Shown here: positions 56,897-64,000 of the stretch, piece by piece
How positions within the stretch are numbered: position 1 is the first letter of the stretch
Layout: each line of letters opens with the position of its first letter
Assembly (NCBI RefSeq): GCF_000255295.1
Contig: NC_017030.1
Coordinates: forward strand, 5,704,001 to 5,768,000
Direction of reading: 5' to 3'
From: Corallococcus coralloides DSM 2259
GTDB taxonomy: Bacteria; Myxococcota; Myxococcia; Myxococcales; Myxococcaceae
Length of the DNA stretch: 64,000 bases
Position numbers and translations under genes: made by a program
The notes under the pieces: model-generated
Told to the model about the DNA's origin: nothing
The model's database searches: none
The model's input: the letters and a program-made list of their open reading frames with translations, nothing else

Positions 56897-58075
56897 ATGA
56901 AGCAGACACGCGGACTCGCCATGGTGATGGCTGTGACCACCTTGCTCACGGGAGCGCCCGACGCCCTGGCCCGTGACACGGTTCCATCCAACGTGGAGCC
57001 CAAGGTGAGCTTCACCACCGGCCACACCGTCCGGTGCGGTGACACCCTCACCCAGCACACGCTCCTCACGCAGGATCTCAACTGCCCGGGCTCGGCGCCC
57101 TTCGCGCTCCGGGTCGTGGGCGCAGGCATCGTCCTGGACCTGGATGGCCACACCGTTCGCCGCACCGGGACGACTACAACAGAAACACCGGGCATCGAGA
57201 TCCAGGCCAACAGCATGGTGCGCAATGGCACGGTTCAGGGATTCGGCCGGGGCATCACCACACCTGACGGCTCGGACGCTTCGAACGTGCGACTCCACAA
57301 GCTCGCGCTCGTCGACAACTACACGGGTGTCTACAACGCTGCCACCACGAACTTCCTCATCACGGAGTGCCGCGTGAGCGGAAGCGCCACCGGGCTGAGC
57401 CGTGAGTTCGACGCGTCCAGCGGCAGCTTCGACGTGAGGTCGTCGGTGTTCACCGGCAACAGGCTCGCGATGCTCGCGGACTACCACGACATCGACGTGC
57501 TCGACTCCACGTTCACGTCCAACGAGAGCGTCATCTACTGCTGGGAAGGCCGCGTCCGCTTCAGGTCGAGCACGATCGCGTGGAACAACGCCGTGGGCTC
57601 GATCCCCAACGATGGTGACGGCCCCCGGGCCTGCGAGGAGATGCGGTTCGAGAACACGCTCATCGCGAACAACGCCACGATCGCGCCCTACTCGATTCCC
57701 GTCTGGGAGCCGTACAAGCTGTCGATGATCGACACGCTGGTGGTCCACAACGGCACGGGGCTCCAGGCCAGGGCACTGACCGTCTACCTCGACGGCAACA
57801 CCTTCTATGGCAACGCGAGCGGCTTGACCCTGTCCGACCGCGCAGGGTTCCCCTCGGGTCCTCTCACCGGCATCGTTCGCGGCAACCAGTTCCTGTCCAA
57901 CGACGGCGACGGCCTCCGGGTAGAGCCGCCCAGCACCCCCACGGTGATCAACAACGTCGCCCTGGGCAACGCGGGCTTCGGCATCTATGCACCGACCGCC
58001 TTCGACGGCGGCGGGAACGTCGCGCGGGACAACACCGCGGGCGACTGCGTGGGCATCATCTGTTCGCCCTTCTGA
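56897..58075 (+). CDS. Exported parallel beta-helix protein, array copy 1
   Basis: 392 residues. A signal peptide (1-25, cut after ALA) precedes RCGDTLTQHTLLTQDL and a right-handed beta-helix with repeated D-N/S-T-F and G-N-x-F turns (for example IDVLDSTFTSN, LIANNATI, VYLDGNTFYGN, IVRGNQFLSN). It ends in CVGIICSPF. Two N-terminal and two C-terminal Cys likely pair. Proteins with this fold bind or degrade polysaccharides or act as adhesins; no catalytic motif is visible. It has a GGGAGG ribosome site. Its middle part resembles copy 4 more than copies 2 and 3. Confidence 0.85.
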   Translation: MKQTRGLAMVMAVTTLLTGAPDALARDTVPSNVEPKVSFTTGHTVRCGDTLTQHTLLTQDLNCPGSAPFALRVVGAGIVLDLDGHTVRRTGTTTTETPGIEIQANSMVRNGTVQGFGRGITTPDGSDASNVRLHKLALVDNYTGVYNAATTNFLITECRVSGSATGLSREFDASSGSFDVRSSVFTGNRLAMLADYHDIDVLDSTFTSNESVIYCWEGRVRFRSSTIAWNNAVGSIPNDGDGPRACEEMRFENTLIANNATIAPYSIPVWEPYKLSMIDTLVVHNGTGLQARALTVYLDGNTFYGNASGLTLSDRAGFPSGPLTGIVRGNQFLSNDGDGLRVEPPSTPTVINNVALGNAGFGIYAPTAFDGGGNVARDNTAGDCVGIICSPF

Positions 58076-58191
58076 GCACCACCGTGTCGCGCGCCGGGCG
58101 GCGGGCTGCTCCCTCTGGGGGGGAAGCCGTCTGGAGCACCGTGCCTAGCCTCTTCCGCCGGTGGCCGGACGTCTCCGGCCCGGGAGGCTGC
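58076..58191 (+). repeat. 116-base leader repeat, copy 2
   Basis: Gap before array copy 2. Contains CTAGCCTCTTCCGCC and the hairpin GGCCGGA-CGTC-TCCGGCC (58163-58180) immediately before the ribosome site. The same length recurs at 59374-59489 and 60672-60787. Confidence 0.8.
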
Positions 58192-59373
58192 ATGAAGCAG
58201 ACACGCGGAGTCGTTGTCGCCATGGCCGTGACCACCTTGCTCACGGGAGCGCCTGACGTCCAGGCCCGAGACACGGTTGCATCCAACGTGGAACCCACGG
58301 TGATCTTCACCACCGGTCACACCGTCCGGTGCGGTGACACGATTACCCAGCACACGAAGCTCACGCACGACCTCAACTGCCCCAGCTCGGACCCCTTCGC
58401 GCTCCAGGTCGACGGCCCGGACATCGTGCTGGACCTGGGCGGATACACCGTGCGCCGCACGGGTCCGGTGAACTTCACCTCGCAAGGCATCGTGGTCGCC
58501 AACGGCAGGATGGTGCGCAATGGCACGGTCCAGGGGTTCGCCAGCGGCATCACCACCACCAGCGGAGAGACCGCGCTGAACCTGCGGCTGCATGCGCTCG
58601 CGATCCTCGACAACGGCATCGGCGTCTACAACCGGGCGTCCAATGCGAACTTCCTCATCACGGACTCGCTCCTGAGCGGGAATGACACAGGGCTGAGAGG
58701 TGAGTTCGATGCGTCCACGGGAAACTTCGACGTGCGGTCATCCATCTTCACCCACAACGAGCTCGTGATGATCGCGGACTACCACAACATTGACGTGCTC
58801 GACTCCACGTTCACGTCCAACGGAAGCATCTTCTTCTGCTGGGAAGGCCTCATCCGCATCAGGTCGAGCACCATCGAGTGGAACGACGCCGTGGGCACGG
58901 CCCACAATGACGGCGAAGGCCCCCGCCGCTGCTACGAAACGCGCTTCGAAAACACGCTCATCGCGAACAACGCCGCGTTCGCGACTGCTGACGAACCGGT
59001 CTGGGCGCCGCTCCAGCTGTCAATGCTCGACTCGCTGGTCGTCAGCAATGGCACGGGGCTCAATGCCACTGCCGTGAACGTCTACATCGACGGCAACACC
59101 TTCTATGGCAACGCGGGCGGCCTGACCCTGTCCGACCGAGTAGGGCCCTCCGGTGGCACACTCACCGGCATCGTCCGCGGCAACCAGTTCCTGTCCAACG
59201 ACGGCGACGGCCTCCGGGTGGTGCCGCCCAGCACCCCCACGCTGATCAACAACGTCGCCCTGGGCAACGCGGGCTTCGGCATCTACGCGCCGACTGCCTT
59301 CGACGGCGGCGGAAACGTCGCGCGAGACAACACCGCGGGCGACTGCGTGGGCATCATCTGTTCGCCCTTCTGA
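58192..59373 (+). CDS. Exported parallel beta-helix protein, array copy 2
   Basis: 393 residues, same layout as copy 1: signal peptide, RCGDTITQHTKLTHDL, beta-helix repeats and CVGIICSPF. Its middle (IVVANGRMVRNGTVQGFASG, LHALAILDNGIGVYNRAS) is the closest relative of copy 3, different from copies 1 and 4. The C-terminal 70 codons are nearly identical with the other copies. Each copy has its own ribosome site GGGAGG. Function is not known. Confidence 0.85.
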   Translation: MKQTRGVVVAMAVTTLLTGAPDVQARDTVASNVEPTVIFTTGHTVRCGDTITQHTKLTHDLNCPSSDPFALQVDGPDIVLDLGGYTVRRTGPVNFTSQGIVVANGRMVRNGTVQGFASGITTTSGETALNLRLHALAILDNGIGVYNRASNANFLITDSLLSGNDTGLRGEFDASTGNFDVRSSIFTHNELVMIADYHNIDVLDSTFTSNGSIFFCWEGLIRIRSSTIEWNDAVGTAHNDGEGPRRCYETRFENTLIANNAAFATADEPVWAPLQLSMLDSLVVSNGTGLNATAVNVYIDGNTFYGNAGGLTLSDRVGPSGGTLTGIVRGNQFLSNDGDGLRVVPPSTPTLINNVALGNAGFGIYAPTAFDGGGNVARDNTAGDCVGIICSPF

Positions 59374-59489
59374 GCACCACCGTGTCGCGCTCCGGGCGGC
59401 GTGCTGCTCCCTCTGGGAGGGAAGCCGTCTGGAGCACCGTGCCTAGCCTCTTCCGCCGGTGGCCGGACGTCTCCGGCCGGGGAGGCTGT
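59374..59489 (+). repeat. 116-base leader repeat, copy 3
   Basis: Nearly identical with 58076-58191, including the hairpin GGCCGGA-CGTC-TCCGGCC before the ribosome site. Confidence 0.8.
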
Positions 59490-60671
59490 ATGAAACAGAC
59501 ACGCGGATTCGTCGTCGCCATGGCCGTGACCACCCTTCTCACGGGGGCGCCCAAGGCGCAGGCTCGGGGCACGGTCCCTGCGGATGGGGAGGCCCCGGTC
59601 GTGTACACCGGAGGCGCCACCGTCCGGTGCGGTGACACCATCACTCAGCACACGCGACTCACGCGCGATCTCTACTGCCCCAGCTCGGCGCCCTTCGCGC
59701 TCCGGGTCGACGGCCCGGACATCGTCCTGGACCTGGGCGGCCACACCGTGCGCCGCACGGGACCGGCGAACTTCACCTCGTATGGCATCGTGGTCGCCAA
59801 CGGCAGGATGGTGCGCAATGGCACGGTCCAGGGATTCGCTAGCGGCATCTCCACCACCAACGGCGCACCCGTGCTGAACCTGCGGCTGCATGCGCTCGCG
59901 ATCCTCGACAACAATGTCGGCGTCTTCAACCGGGCGTCCGCTGCGAACTTCCTCATCACGGACTCGCGCCTGAGCGGGAATGGCACAGGGATGGCCGGCG
60001 AGTTCGATGCGTCCACGGGAACCTTCGACATACGGTCATCCATCTTCACCCACAACGAGATCGCGATGTTCGCGGACTTCCATGACTTCGACGTGCTCGA
60101 CTCCACGTTCACGTCCAATGAGAGCGCCGCCTACTGCTGGCACGGCACGTTCCGCTTCAGGTCGAGCACGATCGCGTGGAATGACGCCGTGAGCACGATT
60201 CCCAACGACGGCTTCGACGCCCGTGTCTGCAGCGAGATGCGGTTCGAGAACACGCTCATCGCCAACAACGCCGCGTTCGCGCCGCCTGACGTACCGATCT
60301 GGGAGCCGATCCAGCTGTCGATGCTCGACTCGCTGGTCGTCCACAACGGCACGGGGCTCCAGGTCGCGGCCCAGACCGTCTACATCGACGGCAACACCCT
60401 CCATGACAACGCGAGCGGCCTGACCCTGTCGGACCGCACCGGTCTCGTCACCGCCCCGCTCACGGGCATCGTCCGCGGCAACCAGTTCCTGTCCAACGAC
60501 GGGGACGGACTCCGGGTGGTGCCGCCCAGCACCCCCACGCTGATCAACAACCTGGCCCTGGGCAACGCGGGCTTCGGCATCTACGCGCCGACTGCCTTCG
60601 ACGGCGGCGGAAACGTCGCGCGAGACAACACCGCGGGCGACTGCGTGGGCATCATCTGTTCGCCCTTCTGA
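59490..60671 (+). CDS. Exported parallel beta-helix protein, array copy 3
   Basis: 393 residues. The N-terminus (signal peptide and VVYTGGATVRCGDTITQHTR) is the same as that of copy 4, while the following block is of the copy-2 type (IVVANGRMVRNGTVQGFASG). The later part (VAAQTVYIDGN, HDNASGLTLS) again resembles copy 4. Such changes of closest relative within one gene point to recombination between copies. Same fold and Cys layout as the other copies, with its own GGGGAGG ribosome site. Confidence 0.85.
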   Translation: MKQTRGFVVAMAVTTLLTGAPKAQARGTVPADGEAPVVYTGGATVRCGDTITQHTRLTRDLYCPSSAPFALRVDGPDIVLDLGGHTVRRTGPANFTSYGIVVANGRMVRNGTVQGFASGISTTNGAPVLNLRLHALAILDNNVGVFNRASAANFLITDSRLSGNGTGMAGEFDASTGTFDIRSSIFTHNEIAMFADFHDFDVLDSTFTSNESAAYCWHGTFRFRSSTIAWNDAVSTIPNDGFDARVCSEMRFENTLIANNAAFAPPDVPIWEPIQLSMLDSLVVHNGTGLQVAAQTVYIDGNTLHDNASGLTLSDRTGLVTAPLTGIVRGNQFLSNDGDGLRVVPPSTPTLINNLALGNAGFGIYAPTAFDGGGNVARDNTAGDCVGIICSPF

Positions 60672-60787
60672 GCACCACCGTGTCGCGCTCCGGGCGGCGT
60701 GCTGCTCCCTCTGGGGGGGAAGCCGTCCGGAGCACCGTGCCTAGCCTCTTCCGCCGGTGGCCGGACGTCTCCGGCCCGGGAGGCTGC
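60672..60787 (+). repeat. 116-base leader repeat, copy 4
   Basis: Nearly identical with the two leaders before copies 2 and 3, with hairpin and CTAGCCTCTTCC block. Confidence 0.8.
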
Positions 60788-61969
60788 ATGAAACAGACAC
60801 GCGGATTCGTCGTCGCCATGGCCGTGACCACCCTTCTCACGGGGGCGCCCAAGGCGCAGGCTCGGGGCACGGTCCCTGCGGATGGGGAGGCCCCGGTCGT
60901 GTACACCGGAGGCGCCACCGTCCGGTGCGGTGACACCATCACTCAGCACACGCGGCTGACGCGCGATCTCTACTGCCCCAGCTCGGCGCCCTTCGCGCTC
61001 CGGGTCACGGGCGAAGGCGTCGTCCTGGATCTGGGCGGCCACACCGTGCGCCGCACGGGTCCGGCGGATATCTACTCGCAAGGCATCACGCTCCAGGCCA
61101 ACAGCATGGTGCGCAATGGCACGATTCAAGGGTTCGGCCGGGCCATCATGGTCCTTGGCGGCTCGGGCCCATTGAGCGTGCGCCTCCACAAGCTCGCGCT
61201 TCTCGACGGCTACGCGGGTGTCTTCAACGAAGCCACCGCGACGGCCTTCCTCATCACGGAGTGCCGCGTGAGTGGGCAGAGCGTCGGGATGAGGGGGGAG
61301 ATTGATGCGTCCACCGGCTCTTTCGACGTGAGGTCGTCGGTGTTCACCCACAACGAACTCGCGATGCTCGCGGACTTCCACAGCATCGACGTGCTCGACT
61401 CCACGTTCACGTCCAATGGGAACGCCTTCAACTGCTGGGACGGCCTCATCCGCATCAGGTCGAGCACGATCGCGTGGAATGACTCAGTGGGCGAGATCCG
61501 CAATGACCCCGGCTTCCGGACGTGCAACGAAATTCGGTTCGAGAACACGCTCATCGCCAACAACGCCGCATTCGCGCTCGCCTCCGAGCCGGTCTGGAAT
61601 CCGATCAAGCTGTCGATGCTCGACACCCTGGCCGTCCACAACGGCACGGGGCTCCAGGTCGCGGCCGAGACCGTCTACATCGACGGCAACACCTTTAATG
61701 ACAACGCGAGCGGCCTGACCCTGTCCACCCGCGAAGGGCCCACCACCCCTGGCCCACTCACGGGCATCGTCCGCGGCAACCAGTTCCTGTCCAACGACGG
61801 GGACGGACTCCGGGTGGTGCCGCCCAGCACTCCCACGGTGATCAACAACCTGGCCCTGAACAACACGGGCTTCGGCATCTACGCGCCCACCGCCTTCGAC
61901 GGCGGCGGAAACGTCGCGCGAAACAACACCGCGGGCGACTGCGTGGGCATCGTCTGCGCCATGTACTGA
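60788..61969 (+). CDS. Exported parallel beta-helix protein, array copy 4
   Basis: 393 residues. Signal peptide and first 100 residues match copy 3; from about residue 97 the sequence switches to the copy-1 type (LQANSMVRNGTIQGFGRA, VRLHKLALLDGYAGVFN, LITECRVSG). The end is CVGIVCAMY in place of the invariant CVGIICSPF, as expected for the last, least homogenised unit. Followed by a hairpin (62041-62065). Its role is as unknown as that of the other copies. Confidence 0.85.
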   Translation: MKQTRGFVVAMAVTTLLTGAPKAQARGTVPADGEAPVVYTGGATVRCGDTITQHTRLTRDLYCPSSAPFALRVTGEGVVLDLGGHTVRRTGPADIYSQGITLQANSMVRNGTIQGFGRAIMVLGGSGPLSVRLHKLALLDGYAGVFNEATATAFLITECRVSGQSVGMRGEIDASTGSFDVRSSVFTHNELAMLADFHSIDVLDSTFTSNGNAFNCWDGLIRIRSSTIAWNDSVGEIRNDPGFRTCNEIRFENTLIANNAAFALASEPVWNPIKLSMLDTLAVHNGTGLQVAAETVYIDGNTFNDNASGLTLSTREGPTTPGPLTGIVRGNQFLSNDGDGLRVVPPSTPTVINNLALNNTGFGIYAPTAFDGGGNVARNNTAGDCVGIVCAMY

Positions 61970-62040
61970 CGTCCCAGCCCCGTGGCGGCGCACTTCGGCT
62001 GCCCTGGCTGGAACAATTCACCTCCAGATACCTGCACACA

Positions 62041-62065
62041 CCGGGTCGCCTTGAGGCGCACCCGG
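62041..62065 (+). terminator. Terminator candidate after the beta-helix array
   Basis: CCGGGT-CGCC (62041-62050) pairs with GGCG-c-ACCCGG (62055-62065) over a TTGA loop with one bulge. It lies 71 bases past the last copy and before the OmpA-family gene. Confidence 0.5.
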
Positions 62066-62114
62066 GTCGTTTCACTAGCGTGGCCTCCGTCCATTCCACC
62101 TTGGAGGTCGCGAC

Positions 62115-62984
62115 ATGGAAGAGGAACGCGGAAGGGCCTGGGTGCCCTGGCTGGTGACGGCGCTGGTGGCGGTGCTCGCGGGGCTGGTGCTCTATCTGTC
62201 GCATCGCAGCACGACCCGCGCGGACGCGGAGGCGGCGACTGCCACTGCCCGAGCCAGTGAAGCGGAGGCCGCGAAGCAGCAACTTGAGGCGAAGCTGGCC
62301 GCGCTGGAGGCGGAGCACGCGAAGCTGACCACAGAGAAGGATCAGCTCAACACGGAGAAGGAGCAGCTCAGCCAGACCGTGCAGGAGCAGGAGGCGGAGC
62401 TCACCCGGCTCAAGGCCACCTACGAGGACCTTCAGGACAAGCTGAAGAAGGAGATCGCCGAGGGCGCCATCCGCCTGTCGCAGGACGGAGGCCGCCTCCA
62501 GGTGGACCTGGTCGACAAGGTCCTCTTCGATTCGGGCGACGCCAGCATCAGCACGCGCGGTCAGGAGGTCCTCACCCGCCTGGGCGGCGTGCTGTCCAAG
62601 GTGGATGACAAGCTCATCCAGGTGTCGGGCCACACGGATGACTCGCCGCCCACGCAGAAGCTCCAGGCCACCTTCCCCACCAACTGGGAGCTGTCCGTCG
62701 CGCGCGCCGTCAACGTCGTGCGCTTCCTCCAGGAGAAGGGCGGCGTGCCCGCGAAGCGCATGCTCGCGGCCGGCTACGGCGACACGCGGCCCCTGGGGGC
62801 CAATGCCTCGCCGCAGGGCCGCGCTCGCAACCGCCGCATCGAGCTGCTGTTGATCCCGGAGCTGGCCGCCAAGCGGAACCCCGCCATCGCGAAGGCGGCC
62901 CCCGCGAAGGCGACGCCCGTGAAGGGTGCTCCGGCGAAGGCGGCTGCCACGAAGCCCGCCGTCGGGAAGAAGACCGGCCGGTAG
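62115..62984 (+). CDS. OmpA-family peptidoglycan-binding protein with membrane anchor and coiled coil
   Basis: 289 residues. A cytoplasmic N-terminus and one membrane helix (11-29) are followed by a long coiled coil (45-115, many E/A/K/L heptads), then an OmpA/MotB domain (about 125-255) with VLFDSGDASIS, VSGHTDDSP and the RNRRIELLL end. The tail is a Lys/Ala/Pro-rich repeat. The layout is like MotB or gliding/envelope-tethering proteins rather than an outer-membrane barrel. The ATG follows GGAGG. No motor partner is adjacent. Confidence 0.88.
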   Translation: MEEERGRAWVPWLVTALVAVLAGLVLYLSHRSTTRADAEAATATARASEAEAAKQQLEAKLAALEAEHAKLTTEKDQLNTEKEQLSQTVQEQEAELTRLKATYEDLQDKLKKEIAEGAIRLSQDGGRLQVDLVDKVLFDSGDASISTRGQEVLTRLGGVLSKVDDKLIQVSGHTDDSPPTQKLQATFPTNWELSVARAVNVVRFLQEKGGVPAKRMLAAGYGDTRPLGANASPQGRARNRRIELLLIPELAAKRNPAIAKAAPAKATPVKGAPAKAAATKPAVGKKTGR

Positions 62985-62987
62985 GCG

Positions 62988-63536
62988 TCAGGGCGATTCG
63001 GAGAGGTGGCGGGACGCCCGCCACTTCTTTCCGTTGAACAGGTAGACCCAGGTGGCGTTGCCCTCGCCCCAGTCGACCAGCCCCTGGCGTGCCGTCTTGG
63101 GTACGCCATGGGGGCCTGGCTTGGACCGGATGCCGTAGAGCTGGAGGCAGCTCACCTCGCGCGGCAGGGCGAGCACCTCCCGCACCTTCCCATCCTTCGT
63201 GAACAGCACGCGCACCGGCACGGAGCCGTTGCACGAATAGCCCTTGCCCGGGAACGCGTAGTCCGGCTGGCCATCCTTGTCGAAGTCCCCCTGGACGCAG
63301 GGCCACCCGTCCGTCTTCAAGGCGTTCAGGTCCACGCCAATCTCCGCGAGCTGGGCGGTCGCCGTGCCGGGCGTCCCCACGCAGAGGCAGCGCCAATTCT
63401 CCACCGGCGAACACGCCGGATCCGCGGGTGAAATCGCCACGCGTTCGCCGTCCGGCTTCACAGGCGGAGAGGCCTGCGCAGGGCTCAGGGCCGCCAGCGA
63501 AAGGGCCCACGGCCACATCCGACGCATCCGCATCAT
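62988..63536 (-). CDS. Secreted hypothetical protein with a D-x-D-x-D-G loop
   Basis: 182 residues with a signal peptide (1-23, cut after AQA). It has a Cys-rich middle (CSPVENWRCLCVG, CVQGDFDKDGQPDYAF, YSCNGSV, VSCLQL), and DFDKDGQPD resembles a calcium-binding loop of FG-GAP or EF-hand type. No enzyme family recognised. The CAGGAG ribosome site is 6 bases before ATG 63536. It is convergent to the OmpA-family gene (3-base gap) and 84 bases downstream of the GH16 gene. Confidence 0.75.
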   Translation of the reverse strand: MMRMRRMWPWALSLAALSPAQASPPVKPDGERVAISPADPACSPVENWRCLCVGTPGTATAQLAEIGVDLNALKTDGWPCVQGDFDKDGQPDYAFPGKGYSCNGSVPVRVLFTKDGKVREVLALPREVSCLQLYGIRSKPGPHGVPKTARQGLVDWGEGNATWVYLFNGKKWRASRHLSESP

Positions 63537-63579
63537 TCGTCGCTCCTGGTGTTCAACGTTCGCGGCGACATACCAGGAA

Positions 63580-63613
63580 CAGGGCCGGGCGGTGGTGCGA
63601 CCGCCAGGCCCTG
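63580..63613 (-). terminator. Terminator after the GH16 gene
   Basis: CAGGGCC-g-GGCGGT (63580-63593) pairs with ACCGCC-a-GGCCCTG (63600-63613): 13 pairs and one internal mismatch over a 6-base loop, 7 bases past the stop of the leftward GH16 gene. Confidence 0.75.
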
Positions 63614-63620
63614 GACGGCG

Positions 63621-64000
63621 TCAGCGGAACTGCCAGGCCCGGACGTAGTTGACCTCGAACGCATTGCCTTCACCCGTCGGGGTCGTGCTGTCCGGCGTGC
63701 CGCTCGCGCTGCCGAACCACAGGTCCAGCAGGAGGTACATCGGGTCGCCCATGGACACGTTGACGGTGAGGAACGGCTGGCCGTCGAAGTAGAAGGTCTG
63801 CCGGTTCGCCTCCCACTTCACGCCGTAGACGTGGAAGGCCGCCGACAGGTCGGGCGTCTGCAACATCCGGAAGCCGGCGTTGCCATTGCTGGAGCCGTTG
63901 GGCCACACGGTGGCGGCGAAGGCGACCGGGTGCAGGCTGGAGTCACCCCAGCCGCTGTTGGGGCCACCGCCCGGGTACGCCTCCATGATGTCGATTTCGG
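63621..64000 (-). CDS. GH16 glycoside hydrolase, C-terminal part (runs off the window)
   Basis: The 126 visible residues begin with the GH16 catalytic motif (E-I-D-I-M-E), then FHVYGVKWEANRQTFYFDGQ and DLWFGSASG, and end with NYVRAWQF, a typical GH16 beta-strand end. The 5' part lies beyond 64000. It is likely a secreted beta-glucanase (laminarinase type). The methionine inside the catalytic motif is not a start. It is a second GH16 besides the lipoprotein at 47808, but that copy has an N-terminal binding domain and different motif residues. Confidence 0.88.
   Translation of the reverse strand, partial: EIDIMEAYPGGGPNSGWGDSSLHPVAFAATVWPNGSSNGNAGFRMLQTPDLSAAFHVYGVKWEANRQTFYFDGQPFLTVNVSMGDPMYLLLDLWFGSASGTPDSTTPTGEGNAFEVNYVRAWQFR

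Larger units (their letters stand above)
56847..61969 (+). repeat. Tandem array of four paralogous beta-helix genes
   Basis: Four head-to-tail copies start at 56897, 58192, 59490 and 60788: periods of 1295, 1298 and 1298 bases. The last about 70 codons of each and the 116-base gaps are almost the same. The central portions differ, and copies share blocks in a mosaic manner. Confidence 0.9.

Noticed and set aside
56606-57748. Upstream extension of the DUF1549-like fragment across the beta-helix gene
   Set aside because: It is antisense to array copy 1; natural start with signal peptide is at 56605.
56847-61969. Beta-helix array as a CRISPR or integron structure
   Set aside because: Units are full coding genes of about 1.3 kb with leaders; no short repeats with unique spacers, no attC-like sites and no integrase nearby.

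Overview
The window is high-GC, gene-dense DNA. Its gene content points to a myxobacterium, most likely Myxococcaceae and perhaps Corallococcus or a relative. The evidence is a PilZ-domain giant, many lipoproteins and secreted hypotheticals, a class of short Cys-rich exported proteins, GH16 enzymes, translationally coupled long operons and G/C-ending codons throughout. The genus is an inference from style and protein families, not from a marker gene. I saw no rRNA, tRNA, CRISPR array, transposase or phage gene.

Layout. 1-2.6 kb: the TCA genes mdh (cut by the window edge) and icd, then an orphan histidine-kinase-type ATPase domain. 2.8-10.5 kb: a c-di-GMP-type PilZ protein coupled to a heme-oxygenase-fold iron protein, an MhpA-like flavin monooxygenase, a methyltransferase, a 66-residue protein and a cytochrome P450; this is a redox/tailoring neighbourhood with no scaffold enzyme. 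10.6-25.0 kb: two divergent operons around one 147-base control region (18100-18246). The left one reads menF-menD-menH-menA-menC-menE. The right one reads DAHP synthase-menG-aroK-aroDE-aroC-aroB-aroA. Together they run from erythrose-4-phosphate and PEP through shikimate and chorismate to menaquinone, lacking only menB and the DHNA-CoA thioesterase. Most joints overlap by 1-20 bases. gltA follows.

26.5-46.6 kb is mostly housekeeping: an acyl-CoA ligase, a zinc-ribbon protein with an acidic tail, a DUF151 nuclease-family protein, pyk, the pyrB-pyrC-carA-unknown operon, the lepA-lepB pair, two sugar-nucleotide epimerase-family genes with a tiny ribbon-helix-helix protein, a Ca-repeat lipoprotein, a cupin, a SPOR protein, mnmA and a CCA/poly(A) polymerase. 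46.6-64 kb is accessory: an esterase, a GH16-type lipoprotein, DUF1877, a membrane phosphatase, a Cys-rich secreted protein, and an aldo-keto reductase and a zinc alcohol dehydrogenase with matching promoters and two duplicated LysR genes. It continues with the fused remnants of a DUF1549-like/DUF1501 gene pair, a head-to-tail array of four parallel beta-helix exported proteins (period 1295-1298 bases), an OmpA-family protein, a small secreted protein and the end of a second GH16 enzyme.

The observations most worth following are the mosaic four-copy beta-helix array with its invariant 116-base leader, the PilZ/iron-protein gene pair, the AroD-AroE fusion inside the aro/men super-locus, the duplicated LysR control system, the deletion scar at 56.1 kb and a 13-base perfect inverted repeat that ends in the start codon of a DUF4326 gene.
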